This document shows, piece after piece, positions 18,565 through 27,948 of a stretch of 35,238 nucleotides of DNA. The notes beneath the pieces are model-generated. The model ran no database searches. It saw only the letters and a program-made list of their open reading frames with translations, and had not been told where the DNA came from. Where the stretch lies: contig JAICWQ010000011.1 of assembly GCA_025934755.1 (NCBI GenBank), positions 1 through 35,238 of the forward strand, read 5' to 3'. The translations under genes were made by a program, and so were the position numbers. Position 1 is the stretch's first letter. Each line of letters starts with the position of its first letter. Source of the stretch: Chthoniobacterales bacterium (GTDB taxonomy: Bacteria > Verrucomicrobiota > Verrucomicrobiia > Chthoniobacterales > UBA10450).

Positions 18565-20253
18565 TCAGGCACAAATTTCCCCGAGAACGGTTTGCAATTC
18601 CTGAAAATTAATCGGCTTGGTCAGGTGATGATCGAATCCTGCTTCAATACTGCGCCGCACATCATCGTCCATGCCGAGTCCGGACAGCGCGATTCCGCGC
18701 AACGGTTGGCGCCGTTTTGCCTGACGAATCAATTCGTAGCCGCTGATTTCCGGCAAACCGATATCGCTGATTAGCGCATCAAACTGTTGCCCTTCGAGAA
18801 TTTCGAGCGCGCTGCGGGCAGAATCAGCCGTTATGACTTCGTGTCCACTTCTGAGCAGAAGTCGCGAAAGCACGCGGCGAGTATCCCCGTGATCGTCCAC
18901 CAACAGGAGTCGCAACCTTTTGGCGTTCGCGACGACGCCGTTCATTCCTTTACCTTGAGTTACGATGGGATCATTGAGCGAATCGAGGCACACTCGAAAC
19001 GTGGCGCCTTGATCGCGCCCGGCGCTTTCCACGACGATCGTTCCGCCATGCAAATCGAGGAGAGTTTTCGAAATTGTCAGGCCGAGACCAAGTCCGCCGA
19101 ATCGTCGGGTGATTGAGCGTTCGCCTTGATGAAAAGGCTCGAAGATGCTGCCCTGTCGTTCCGGTTCGATCCCGATTCCGGTGTCGCTGATCTCGAAGAC
19201 AAACTGGCTCTCTTCATTATTATATGAGCGTACGCGAATGCGGCCGCTTTTCGGCGTGAACTTGACCGCGTTGTTCATGAGATTCCAAAAGACCTGCTGA
19301 ATTCGGACCGGATCCGCCCAGATATGATGGCGGGACGCCGTGAGAGCAACCCCGAAGTCGATCGCCTTCTTCGTGATGTCACCCTTGACGATTTGGACGG
19401 CGTTTTCCAATAACCCGTGCACGTCGACCACTTCGTGGTGCACTTCAATCTTACCCCGAGTGATCCGAGTGACATCCAAAAGGTCGTCGATCAATTGCGC
19501 TTCCAGCTGAACGTTGCGAAAAATAGCCATGACATCTTCGCGAAATTCGGGCGCGAGCTTTTCATTCTCCGAAAGATAGCTCGCCGCAATCATCGCCGGC
19601 ATAAGTGGGGTGCGCAGCTCGTGGCTAAGGGACGCCAAAAAATCGTCCTTCGCCTGGTTCGCTTGTTCCGCCGCTACCTTTGCCGCTTCCAAATTTTCTT
19701 CCGCGCGTTTGCGTTCGGTTATGTCGCGGAAACTCCAGACCCGGCCAACGGGTTTGTTGTCAAGGAGTTGGATCTGCGAATAACGTTCGAGAATCGTTCC
19801 ATCCTTCCACTCCATGACTTCGAAAGTTTCGGGCGGCGCGTTTCGATAGATCTCCATCACGCGCGACACGAATCCTTCGGGGTCTTTGAATCTCTGGCTG
19901 AATTTAATTCGCAACCTATGAGCGTCAGCCCGTTTCAATTCTTCGCGCGTCACGCCCATGATCTGGGCGTACTTCTCGTTAAAATTGCGGACGTTCCCCG
20001 ACATGTCCGTTACCACAATTGCGTCGGTCGTTGAATCCAGCGTCGCCTGCATCATCGAAAGCGAGAGGGCCAATTCCGCGGTCTTCCGTTCGAGCGCCTC
20101 CTTGGCTTGAAGAAGCTCTGAATCGGAAACGTGGTTGTTCGATCCGGCATCAATACTTTGCCGGTCTTTCTTCTTCGCGGACGAGCGCCGCTTCGTCGCT
20201 TTCGAGGGTTTCACTTGGCGCCCAATGATAGTTCTATTGGCCCGAACTGTCAC
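18565..20253 (-). CDS. Hybrid sensor histidine kinase: PAS-HisKA-HATPase_c-REC
   Basis: FLASLSHELRTPL (H-box), NAVKFTPKSGRIRV (N-box), DTGIGIEPERQGSIFEPFHQGERSITRRFGGLGLGLTISK, C-terminal receiver LRLLLVDDHGDTRRVL...DALISDIGLPEISG. Confidence 0.95.
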   Translation of the reverse strand: MTVRANRTIIGRQVKPSKATKRRSSAKKKDRQSIDAGSNNHVSDSELLQAKEALERKTAELALSLSMMQATLDSTTDAIVVTDMSGNVRNFNEKYAQIMGVTREELKRADAHRLRIKFSQRFKDPEGFVSRVMEIYRNAPPETFEVMEWKDGTILERYSQIQLLDNKPVGRVWSFRDITERKRAEENLEAAKVAAEQANQAKDDFLASLSHELRTPLMPAMIAASYLSENEKLAPEFREDVMAIFRNVQLEAQLIDDLLDVTRITRGKIEVHHEVVDVHGLLENAVQIVKGDITKKAIDFGVALTASRHHIWADPVRIQQVFWNLMNNAVKFTPKSGRIRVRSYNNEESQFVFEISDTGIGIEPERQGSIFEPFHQGERSITRRFGGLGLGLTISKTLLDLHGGTIVVESAGRDQGATFRVCLDSLNDPIVTQGKGMNGVVANAKRLRLLLVDDHGDTRRVLSRLLLRSGHEVITADSARSALEILEGQQFDALISDIGLPEISGYELIRQAKRRQPLRGIALSGLGMDDDVRRSIEAGFDHHLTKPINFQELQTVLGEICA

Positions 20254-20370
20254 TGAATTGCTGGACCAGGGAGCTGCGTGTTCTTTCCGTCTTCCGGTCG
20301 GATTTGCTCCTTTCCCCGGTTATCGCCCTTCTCCACTGGCCACGGCCAATTTGTCAGAGCAAATTGCCAC

Positions 20371-20700
20371 ATGGGCTTTATCAATCTCGAGCGACTTCCG
20401 TTTGAGGGAATGTCTTACGAACTTCATGGCGACAAGAACGGCGCGCCGCTCTCGGCTTATATTGTGAACGCGCCTCCCCGAAAAGGTCCGCCCTTACACA
20501 CCCATCCGTATGTCGAAACCATTTTTATGGTCGAAGGCCGCGCTTTGGTAACAATCGGCGATGATACCCGCGAAGCGAAGGCCGGCGACATCGCCATTGT
20601 TCCGGCAAACACGCCGCATCGGTTCGTGAACTGTGGCGACAGCATTCTCCGGCAAATCGATGTCCATGCCTCTCCTCATTTTATTCAGACCAATTTATGA
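20371..20700 (+). CDS. Cupin domain protein
   Basis: From ATG 20371: MGFINLERLPFEGMSYELHGDKNGAPLSAYIVNAPPRKGPPLHTHPYVETIFMVEGRALVTIGDDTREAKAGDIAIVPANTPHRFVN. Confidence 0.85.
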   Translation: MGFINLERLPFEGMSYELHGDKNGAPLSAYIVNAPPRKGPPLHTHPYVETIFMVEGRALVTIGDDTREAKAGDIAIVPANTPHRFVNCGDSILRQIDVHASPHFIQTNL

Positions 20701-20821
20701 CAGATCGTTTGCCAGGGCGCAGCCGTCGGCGAACGTGGGACATTTAACCGTAGCCGAAATTCATTCAGACAAATCTGGTGTTACGACTCTCTCAGCCACG
20801 ACCGGGAATTATTCTCGATCC

Positions 20822-20854
20822 AAAACTGACAGCCGCGTAGCTGCTGACGGTTTT
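20822..20854. terminator. Bidirectional terminator-like hairpin between convergent genes
   Basis: AAAACTGACAGC - cgcgtagct - GCTGACGGTTTT: 10 of 12 arm positions pair, with A-tract and T-tract flanks, between the cupin (+) and collar (-) gene ends. Confidence 0.55.
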
Positions 20855-20909
20855 GTGTTTATTCGATTGCGCCAAACTCGTTAGTTGAACGCAGCGCTCT
20901 TGCGAGCAG

Positions 20910-22823
20910 TCACGGAAATCGGTGTATTGGCGTAGGCGTTGGAGTAGGAGTGGACGTCGGCGCCGTGGTTGCGGTCGGTGTAGCTGAAGCTGCGGGCGTA
21001 GGCGTAGGAGTTGGGCTCGGACCACATCCGCGGAGACACGGAGTGGGAGTCGGTGTGGGAGAAAGTCCAGGCGTTGGCGTAGGAGTTGAAATAATTACGG
21101 GCGTCGGTGTGGGCGTTGGTGTTGGTGTTGGCGTCGGGCTCGGAACGCATCCGCGGAGACAGGGAGTGGGTGTCGGGGTTGGAGTCGGCGTTGGAGTTGG
21201 GGTTGGAGTCGGTGTCGGCGTTGGCGTCGGTGTCGGCGTTGGCGTCGGAGTCGGCGTTGGCGTCGGAGTTGGCGTTGGGGTCGGAGTTGGCGTCGGAGTC
21301 GGCGTTGGCGTCGGAGTCGGCGTTGAGGTCGGAGTTGGCGTTGGGGTCGGTGCGGCAGTCGCCGTCGGCGTTGGAGTTGGCGTTGGGGTTGGGGTTGGAG
21401 TCGGTGTCGGAGTTGGTGTTGCGGTCGGAGTTGGCGTTGGGGTCGGTGCGGCAGTCGGCGTCGGCGTTGGCGTTGGCGAAGGGATCGTAAAGGCGTGTGA
21501 ATGGGCCGCCAGTTGCGATACAGTTATGTTTAACGTAGCTGAGCCTGCGGTCTCGGCCAGGACACCAAGGTCCGGCGAATCATAATGGGCTGCGGCCATG
21601 GCCTGAAGATTTGGTATCGCGAAGGTGCTCTGCCCATCTCCGCCGTAGGTTGTTCCAATCAGATTGAAAAGCGTGTCGTTCTCGGAGATTGGCAAAATGG
21701 TGCCGTAGAGAGCATCCCATGCATCCTCAGACAATCCGTCGGCCGTATTACCGGCTATAATCCGAATTTCCCCGATCAAGGGCTGATCGGTTGCATCCGC
21801 CGACGGAGAATCGGCAAGGAATGGAGCATTCCGGGAAGGGAAAATGCCGAAAAGCGAAATGAGCCACCGCATCACCATCGAGGACTGATAATTGTTTGCC
21901 GTGTTCCCGGTCCCGCCAGTAGAACCGGTGTCGCCTTCGGAAGTCGTGTGGGTGTGAGCCGGAATGTCGGACGCGCTCAATATTAAGTTATCAGTGCCGT
22001 AATTCAGCCCAACTGGGAAAGAATCGTTGTCGTCACCGATGATAATATTTCCGCGGGTGTCGGGAAGGCCCACGGTGGTTGTACCGTCACCGCCATAAAT
22101 TGTCCCGATGTTGCTAAACAGATAATTATAATCAGGCAGCGGTAACAGCCGGCCATCGCAATGCGCCCAGCCGGTCGGTTCAACATTCCACGGCGCGATC
22201 ATCATTTCGCCATTGGACGCGATCAAAAAATTCAAGGCCAGGGAGGGCTGTCGATTGTCGAACGCAACGCCCCCGCCGGTGGCATCGGTATTACCGCCGC
22301 TGGGAAGAGAATGGGTATGGCTGGGCAGGTTGTCGACCGTGACAGAGGGAAACGATGTTCCGACTTTGGTCCCGAGCGGAATGTCGGCACTGGCGCCGAC
22401 CGGCACGCGCCCACGCAAATCGGGTAAAGCAAAGGTCGTTACACCGTTACCGCCATAGGTCGTCCCGATCAGAGTCCAAAGCGCAATGTTTTGACTGATC
22501 GAAAGGAGTTGACCTTCACACATTACCCAATCTTTGGGCGCAAAATTGAATGAAACCGCCCTGATTTCGCCAATAAAGGGCACGGTCCGGTCGGGCGGCG
22601 TTGTTTGGTTGGGTGTTCCGGGCGTTCCGGCGTCGTCCGGGAAAATCCCATTGAGCGCAATAATGTAAGTCAGAGCCAGTGTAGGCTGGCGATTTTCAAC
22701 GGCCTGACCGCCGCCGGTCACGCCCGTGGTATCGGCCAGGAGAAGGAAAATTCCGAGCCCGAAAAGGGCGATCGCGGTCGAGCCTGCCTGACGGACCAGT
22801 CTGTTATGTCGGAATGTCTTAAT
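20910..22823 (-). CDS. Secreted phage-tail-collar-domain protein (three collar domains) with a long Pro-Thr low-complexity C-terminus; start codon unclear (ATT at 22823 proposed)
   Basis: ORF track begins at GTG 22721, mid-protein. In-frame upstream codons read [35 protein letters not shown], a signal peptide, with a stop at 22848-22850 and no ATG/GTG/TTG between. Collar motifs: [41 protein letters not shown] and two more copies. Confidence 0.8.
   Translation of the reverse strand: MKTFRHNRLVRQAGSTAIALFGLGIFLLLADTTGVTGGGQAVENRQPTLALTYIIALNGIFPDDAGTPGTPNQTTPPDRTVPFIGEIRAVSFNFAPKDWVMCEGQLLSISQNIALWTLIGTTYGGNGVTTFALPDLRGRVPVGASADIPLGTKVGTSFPSVTVDNLPSHTHSLPSGGNTDATGGGVAFDNRQPSLALNFLIASNGEMMIAPWNVEPTGWAHCDGRLLPLPDYNYLFSNIGTIYGGDGTTTVGLPDTRGNIIIGDDNDSFPVGLNYGTDNLILSASDIPAHTHTTSEGDTGSTGGTGNTANNYQSSMVMRWLISLFGIFPSRNAPFLADSPSADATDQPLIGEIRIIAGNTADGLSEDAWDALYGTILPISENDTLFNLIGTTYGGDGQSTFAIPNLQAMAAAHYDSPDLGVLAETAGSATLNITVSQLAAHSHAFTIPSPTPTPTPTAAPTPTPTPTATPTPTPTPTPTPTPTPTPTATAAPTPTPTPTSTPTPTPTPTPTPTPTPTPTPTPTPTPTPTPTPTPTPTPTPTPTPTPTPTPTPTPCLRGCVPSPTPTPTPTPTPTPVIISTPTPTPGLSPTPTPTPCLRGCGPSPTPTPTPAASATPTATTAPTSTPTPTPTPIHRFP
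20934..21480. repeat. Low-complexity hexamer-like repeat (GGCGTT/GGAGTC type) encoding (Pro-Thr)n on the minus strand
   Basis: Continuous GGNGTN repeats; minus strand reads PTPTPT..., interrupted twice by PCLRGC[VG]PS. Confidence 0.9.
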
Positions 22824-22936
22824 ATAGCGGCTGCGAATCGCGACCCTTCACAGGTCGATTCGCAGGGTTCCCGCTAACAAGTCTGCCTGTCCTTGTCGAG
22901 CGAAATCCAAAACCGGAATTCCGGGTCAGGATGCAA

Positions 22937-22968
22937 AACGGGCGCGCCAGGAATTCGACGCGCCCGTT
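22937..22968 (-). terminator. Intrinsic terminator
   Basis: AACGGGCGCG - ccaggaattcga - CGCGCCCGTT, 10-bp perfect stem; on the minus strand followed by TT, 16 bp past the stop of the minus-strand gene ending at 22984. Confidence 0.8.
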
Positions 22969-22983
22969 GGATTTTAACGGTGA

Positions 22984-23550
22984 TTATTCGCAGTAAACTG
23001 CGCCGTCTGGATAATTGCAGCTCGGATCAAACCCGTAGGCCGGATACCAGCAGCCGTTGTCGGCCAGATAATAGTGGCAACCGTCCATCACCACGATGGA
23101 GTAGGTTCTCAACCACCAATCACGCGGATGCGTTCCGATGCTAAAGTGAACGTCGCTCCGGTCGCGGAATCCACGATGGAGCGCGAGGCTCTCATGTGTT
23201 TCTCTTCCGTTACGAAAGACGGTCGTGCTTCGTGTTATGCCGCCTTTTTCGTCAACTCGCGCGCCGGAATGTCGCTCGTCGCCGCCAATTTTCTCTTCGC
23301 TTCTGACACGGGCGCCATCCGGTCTGTTGACGTCTCTCTCTTTAACGTTCGCCTCGGTTCGCGCCCGCTCACTGGGCTGAACGTTTTGTTTCTGAACGTT
23401 CTCCTTTGTCCGGCCAGGCTGAACCTTCTCTTCAGTCCGGGTTGTTTTCGCCTTTTGTTCAGGCTGCTGTTGCTGTTCGTCAGTCGTCGTTGTTTGGGCG
23501 CCGACAGACATCGCGATCGCAAACCCCACCGCTATTAGTAATGATTTCAT
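22984..23550 (-). CDS. Secreted hypothetical protein with charged/Gln-rich linker and C-terminal aromatic/Cys domain
   Basis: From ATG 23550: MKSLLIAVGFAIAMSVGAQTTTTDEQQQQPEQKAK ... TYSIVVMDGCHYYLADNGCWYPAYGFDPSCNYPDGAVYCE; followed by a good terminator. Confidence 0.8.
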   Translation of the reverse strand: MKSLLIAVGFAIAMSVGAQTTTTDEQQQQPEQKAKTTRTEEKVQPGRTKENVQKQNVQPSERARTEANVKERDVNRPDGARVRSEEKIGGDERHSGARVDEKGGITRSTTVFRNGRETHESLALHRGFRDRSDVHFSIGTHPRDWWLRTYSIVVMDGCHYYLADNGCWYPAYGFDPSCNYPDGAVYCE

Positions 23551-23762
23551 TTTCGTTATTGTCCCTTTCTTTGTCCATTCTTGGACGCGGCCGGTTCCGG
23601 TTCTATTTAACCGGAACGGACAAAATTCCATTCCGCAAAGTCTCACCCTGCGCAGTTAAGCACATCCGAACGTGTTAATCGCGAACTCCGGACAATGGCG
23701 GTTGCGCAATCGGCCGAAATTTGCTGCGGAAAAGGCGAAACAATCTGACGCGAGATTTAATT

Positions 23763-24470
23763 TTACTCGGAAACGAAGGCCGAGCGGCGTCGCCGATGAA
23801 TCATCCGCGAGATCCGCAGAATGGGAAATAAAAGCAGGTAAATGAGACTGCTCCAATTACGTGCGACCGGGATCAAGGCTAACCCAGCTGCGATCATCGC
23901 AACCGTGATCAGAGTTAGCAAACGGAACATCACGTAACGAGTGTCGCGCTTTTCCAGGTCATTAAGTCCCAACTCATCCCTCATTCGCCATGCATGGAGA
24001 TAAAGCAGGGCCATCGCGCCATAGACCGCAGCGAAGCCAAGGCCGTAAATCACCAGCAGCGCCGAAAGCTGCCCACCGGTCATCGATACCGGCGGACCGG
24101 CGCCAAAGAGCAACCCCGTGATGCTGAGATTAAAAAGGAACTTCAGGGGGTAGACATAGAACAGGACGAGAAACAGCATCGCGCAGGTTAGGAACCGGGT
24201 CGTGCTATCGTCGATGCCGTACCGTCTGCAGAATTTGTAGTGAGCGTTCCAAATCAGAGCCAGTAACAGGAAGCAGAGGGCGAACGCCGGGAAACCCCGC
24301 ATCGTATTAACGAGGTCGTTGAACGATTTCGGGACATCCAGCGAGACGACAAGCAACGTCAGGGCGAATCCAAAAACCGCATCACTGAAAGATTCGAGGC
24401 GGGTCACTTCGCCTCCACGCAAACGAAATCCGACAAAATCACGGTCCCCGGGCTCGATTGGACGCGCCAT
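23763..24470 (-). CDS. TMEM175/DUF1211 family membrane protein (putative K+ channel)
   Basis: EVTRLESFSDAVFGFALTLLVVSLDVPKSF: FSD signature in TM1; multiple further TMs. Confidence 0.85.
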   Translation of the reverse strand: MARPIEPGDRDFVGFRLRGGEVTRLESFSDAVFGFALTLLVVSLDVPKSFNDLVNTMRGFPAFALCFLLLALIWNAHYKFCRRYGIDDSTTRFLTCAMLFLVLFYVYPLKFLFNLSITGLLFGAGPPVSMTGGQLSALLVIYGLGFAAVYGAMALLYLHAWRMRDELGLNDLEKRDTRYVMFRLLTLITVAMIAAGLALIPVARNWSSLIYLLLFPILRISRMIHRRRRSAFVSE

Positions 24471-24488
24471 GCAGCGCTTTTTTAGCTT

Positions 24489-24516
24489 GTCAGTCGTGAC
24501 TTGTCACTGATCACTT
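24489..24516 (-). repeat. Heptamer repeat GTCAGTC GTGACTT GTCACTG ATCACTT
   Basis: Four consecutive 7-nt units between divergent genes. Confidence 0.8.
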
Positions 24517-24522
24517 CTGGAT

Positions 24523-25062
24523 GTGGCCACTGTTGTCTTTCTCCGCGCCATAAACGTTGGCGGGGCCAACCTCTGTAGACCCGCGCAACTCGCAAAGCAG
24601 CTCACGCAATTCGACATGGTCAACATCGGCGCGGTCGGAACTTTTATAGTCCGCGAAAATGTCAGCGATTCGATCGTGCGCAAGAAATTAAGCGCACGAC
24701 TGGCCAAAGATTTCAAAGTGAAGTGCGAGATCATGATCGTTCCGGCCAAGGCGATCGTTGCCCTTGCGAAGAAAAATCCGTTTTCGAATCAGCCTTCCGG
24801 GCCGGGCTTCACCCATTTTCTGAGCCTTCTGCATAAGGGGCCGGAAACGTGTCCGCCGCTTCCCCTCAACTTGCCGTCAGTTGATTCCTGGCTCCTCCGA
24901 ATCATCGCCATCCAAAATCAATTGGTCCTCGGCGTTTATCGGCGCGAAATGAAAGCCGTTGGTTATCTGGGCAAGATCGAGAAGATTCTGGGCGTGCCCG
25001 CCACCACCCGCAGTTGGACGACGATTGAGAAAGTCGTGAAAACGCTCCGCAGCGACGGTTAG
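24523..25062 (+). CDS. DUF1697 family protein
   Basis: GTG start; ATVVFLRAINVGGANLCRPAQLAKQLTQFDMVNIGAVGTFIVRENVSDSIVRKKLSARLAKDFKVKCEIMI matches the family N-terminus (RxINVGG). Confidence 0.85.
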   Translation: MATVVFLRAINVGGANLCRPAQLAKQLTQFDMVNIGAVGTFIVRENVSDSIVRKKLSARLAKDFKVKCEIMIVPAKAIVALAKKNPFSNQPSGPGFTHFLSLLHKGPETCPPLPLNLPSVDSWLLRIIAIQNQLVLGVYRREMKAVGYLGKIEKILGVPATTRSWTTIEKVVKTLRSDG

Positions 25063-25138
25063 GGAAAATCTGTCCGTGTTCGCCGGTTCCCGATTCTAGA
25101 TCTTCCCAACCGGCCGCGCCGACGATAATATCAGGGCG

Positions 25139-25519
25139 ATGAACAGCGTCTTACGCCGAACGATGGTGATCGCGAGCATGATCAGCCTCATTTCGGTGCT
25201 GACGGCTCGAGCCGGCTCAAAATCATCGGGGCCGCTAACGGAAGACGCTGCCCTAAACCTTCTGTTGCACACCGTGAAGCATGATAATGTTTACGCGAAG
25301 CGGATTTCCTTCGATTGCGTTAGTTTTGAAACTGAAGAGACTACCCGGACCTACTTCGAGGTCGCTCTCCGCGAAAATCACAAGGCGAAATGCGGCGGCG
25401 ATCCTGATACCAGTCCGGTCATCGATCGCTATCGGGTTAATCGAGCGTCGGGAAAGATCGAACGGTACGACCCGACAACGGATAGCTGGCAGCATTATGA
25501 CCCCGGAATCCGCCGGTGA
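25139..25519 (+). CDS. Secreted hypothetical protein
   Basis: 126 aa; signal peptide MNSVLRRTMVIASMISLISVLTARAGS; coherent downstream sequence with DCVSFETEETTRTYFEVALRENHKAKCGGD. Confidence 0.65.
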   Translation: MNSVLRRTMVIASMISLISVLTARAGSKSSGPLTEDAALNLLLHTVKHDNVYAKRISFDCVSFETEETTRTYFEVALRENHKAKCGGDPDTSPVIDRYRVNRASGKIERYDPTTDSWQHYDPGIRR

Positions 25520-25605
25520 GTAGATCCTGAGATTCTGAGCGGGCCCGGTGAAATAAGTTTCAGGTTCAGCTTTCCAATTCTCAACTTCGCTTTTTCGCGA
25601 CCGAA

Positions 25606-26253
25606 TTAACGCCGAGGCGTTGGTGTCGGAGATGGCTTCGGCTTGCCCAAGTCGACGGAAGGAGCAGTTTTTGCGACGGCCGATTGGCCCGGCGCTGGCC
25701 GGGCATCAGTTGCCGGCGGCCCACTAATCGGCGAACCCACGTTGACTGCGATCGCGATGAGCCGCCACTGTCCGCGGACTGAGACAAATTGCAGATCGAA
25801 GTACACCTGCATTGGCACAGAGGGAAAGAACCCGGCCATCCGCATCACTCCGTTTTCGTAGAGCTCGGGCAAAATTGTGAACTGAGGTTCGAGGACAACG
25901 ACACCGGACAAATCAAAACCTTTGCTGCGCAATCCGGCAAAAATCTGAGCCAGACGCTCGGGTGAATTCACATTTTGAAATCCAGGCGCACTGAGTCCGT
26001 AAAGCACGCTGTAATTGCCGGTTTGATTCGCTTGTTGGAGGGCAACCAGGGTGGTGCGGAGGAGAATCAGCACGCTGTTGCGGTCGATCGAAATCGGCTG
26101 CGGCGGCGCCATCGCTGCAACTGCAGGGGGAGGCGTCGCTCCAGGAGCAAGCGCAGGATTCGGGGGAGCCGCGTTCGCGATCGGCGCGAACGCGGTCAAA
26201 AAGACGATTACTAGCGCGAGGCTCGCGGCCAGGCCGGGAACTCGCTCGCTCAA
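25606..26253 (-). CDS. Secreted hypothetical protein, TTGA-overlapped with the upstream YadA-like gene
   Basis: 215 aa; signal peptide (LAASLALVIVFLTAFAPIANAAPP); TTG start at 26253 overlaps the TGA stop of the upstream ORF by 4 nt. Confidence 0.8.
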   Translation of the reverse strand: MSERVPGLAASLALVIVFLTAFAPIANAAPPNPALAPGATPPPAVAAMAPPQPISIDRNSVLILLRTTLVALQQANQTGNYSVLYGLSAPGFQNVNSPERLAQIFAGLRSKGFDLSGVVVLEPQFTILPELYENGVMRMAGFFPSVPMQVYFDLQFVSVRGQWRLIAIAVNVGSPISGPPATDARPAPGQSAVAKTAPSVDLGKPKPSPTPTPRR

Positions 26254-27629
26254 TTCAAGGTGATACTCAGGCCCGCGGCACCGCCAAATTCGCCGTGGAA
26301 GCTGCCACCGCCGGAAATGTTCCCGCGGACGCGCGCATTAGGCGACGTAAAACCGATGCCAATAGCAGCGCCACCTTGATCTTCAAATGCGCCGACCCCA
26401 CCTCCGATTGATATTTTGCCAGGCTGATCGTCGTAGCGGATCTGGCCGCTTGCCATCGCAAGAGCGACACCGCCGCGCTCTTCATTGCGCACATTGGTGA
26501 CTCGAGCGTCCACCGAATTGATCCGGTTGTTAAGTGCGATAAAGCTGCTCGGTCCGAAGCCGGCGACTGCCAGATTGCCAGCGCCGTCGGAAGTTACGAA
26601 ATTTGTCGTACCGGTTTGCGCTGCCGTGCTTGCGGCCGAAGTAATGCCCGGTGCCGTGTAAGTGTTCGTCGCGGTGCCGAAAACCATTTGGTTAGCCCGG
26701 GTGACCGTCGCGCCATTTCCAAGCGCGGTCGAATTAGCAAAGTTAGCCGTCGCTGTGTTCCCGATCGCAGTGGCGCCAGCTCCGGTGGCCGACGCAACAG
26801 TTCCGATCGCAATGCTATTTGCACCGGATGCGAGGCTGGCGTCGCCCATCGCAACACTATTTGTACCGGAGGCGGTGTTGCCACTGCCCACGGCCACGCC
26901 GTTCGAACCGCTAACAGTGTTGAAGTCACCCATCGCGGTGCCGAAACTGCCAGTTGCTGTTATTGTATTGTTATCGCCGACGGCCGTTCCGCCAGTTGCG
27001 CCAGCGGCGACCTGGTTGCCGTTACCAACCGCGGTAGAAAAACCGCCTGCTGCAATGCTTGGACGAGTAGCGACGCCGGTACCGCCGATCGAGGTAGAAG
27101 AAAGACCAGACGCAACGCTGCTCAACCCCATGGCGATCGAGCTGTTACCTGAAGCCACCGCGCCGGTGCCGCCGACGCCATCGCCGCCACCGACTGCTAT
27201 GCTGTAGTTGCCAAGCGAGTTCGGGGAGGTAGCAAAGCTAGCGCCGCTGCCCAAGGCCGTGCTGTAAATGCCTCCGGCGAGTCCGTTGGTGAACGCGCCG
27301 ACGCTGACAACGCCAGCGGTCGCAGCATTAGTCCCTGCACTGAAACCCATCGTTACGGTGTTGTCGCCCTTGGCGAATGCAAACTGACCGACCACAGTTC
27401 CGTTCGCGCCCGACGCGACCGCACCGTTGCCAAGCACTGTCGTATTTGCCCCGCTCGCATTAGAGCCCGTGCCTCCGGCGATGGAGTTGGCCCCGGTTGC
27501 CGCACCTGAAAATCCAGCCGTGGTAAAAATCACTTCCTGCGCGCGCAAAGATTGCGGGCTAAGCAAAACGCCAATCGCGATTGCCCCAACAAAGAAAGTC
27601 GTTCGAAAAAGCCAGGTTAAGACGTTCAT
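26250..27629 (-). CDS. YadA-like trimeric autotransporter adhesin, head repeats plus short membrane anchor
   Basis: Signal peptide MNVLTWLFRTTFFVGAIAIGVLLSPQSLRAQ; many ~14-aa head repeats (NSVAMGDASLASGANSIAIGTVASATGAGATAIGN); C-terminal RINSVDARVTNVRNEERGGVALAMASGQIRYDDQPGKISIGGGVGAFEDQGGAAIGIGF. Confidence 0.93.
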   Translation of the reverse strand: MNVLTWLFRTTFFVGAIAIGVLLSPQSLRAQEVIFTTAGFSGAATGANSIAGGTGSNASGANTTVLGNGAVASGANGTVVGQFAFAKGDNTVTMGFSAGTNAATAGVVSVGAFTNGLAGGIYSTALGSGASFATSPNSLGNYSIAVGGGDGVGGTGAVASGNSSIAMGLSSVASGLSSTSIGGTGVATRPSIAAGGFSTAVGNGNQVAAGATGGTAVGDNNTITATGSFGTAMGDFNTVSGSNGVAVGSGNTASGTNSVAMGDASLASGANSIAIGTVASATGAGATAIGNTATANFANSTALGNGATVTRANQMVFGTATNTYTAPGITSAASTAAQTGTTNFVTSDGAGNLAVAGFGPSSFIALNNRINSVDARVTNVRNEERGGVALAMASGQIRYDDQPGKISIGGGVGAFEDQGGAAIGIGFTSPNARVRGNISGGGSFHGEFGGAAGLSITLN

Positions 27630-27874
27630 CCCGCAACGAAATATCCGGTCGGGCCGTGGCCGTCAAGCATGTTTGTTAGGCCCTCTAAAACTATTTTTGA
27701 GCCCCTTTTTCGCCTCCTTTTAGCCATCTCCCAATAGCTAGCAGACCTCCGACTCCCCAGACCCCATTGGCCCCCAAAAGGCCTGGCTGGAGCGACTACC
27801 TCTCGGCTTCACGGAGGCCGGCCAATCGAGCGAATACAGCCCGGGTCATCTCAGTTCCGGCGGGGCTGGGAATG

Positions 27875-27890
27875 CTCTTATATATAAGAG
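27875..27890. repeat. Perfect 16-bp palindrome CTCTTATATATAAGAG
   Basis: Self-reverse-complementary, read directly; in the 320-bp intergenic region between the cupin gene and the YadA-like gene. Confidence 0.85.
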
Positions 27891-27948
27891 GGCTCAAAGC
27901 TGGGTCGCGTATTCGGCCCTGGCAGCCGGCCCTCCCTGGGCGACCGGT

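Noticed and set aside
20950-21585. 211-aa plus-strand ORF (GVGVGVG...)
   Set aside because: Antisense shadow of the Pro-Thr tract; pure Gly-Val low complexity with no independent coding evidence.
20910-22823. Prophage, because of phage tail collar domains
   Set aside because: No capsid, terminase, portal, tail tube or integrase genes nearby; neighbours are cellular genes and the protein has a signal peptide.
23074-23538. 154-aa plus-strand ORF
   Set aside because: Antisense to the secreted protein at 22984-23550, which has a signal peptide and terminator; the antisense translation has no recognisable features.
26616-27207. Plus-strand ORFs (178 and 181 aa) opposite the YadA-like gene
   Set aside because: Shadows of the repetitive head region; they mirror its repeat period and have no start/SD support.
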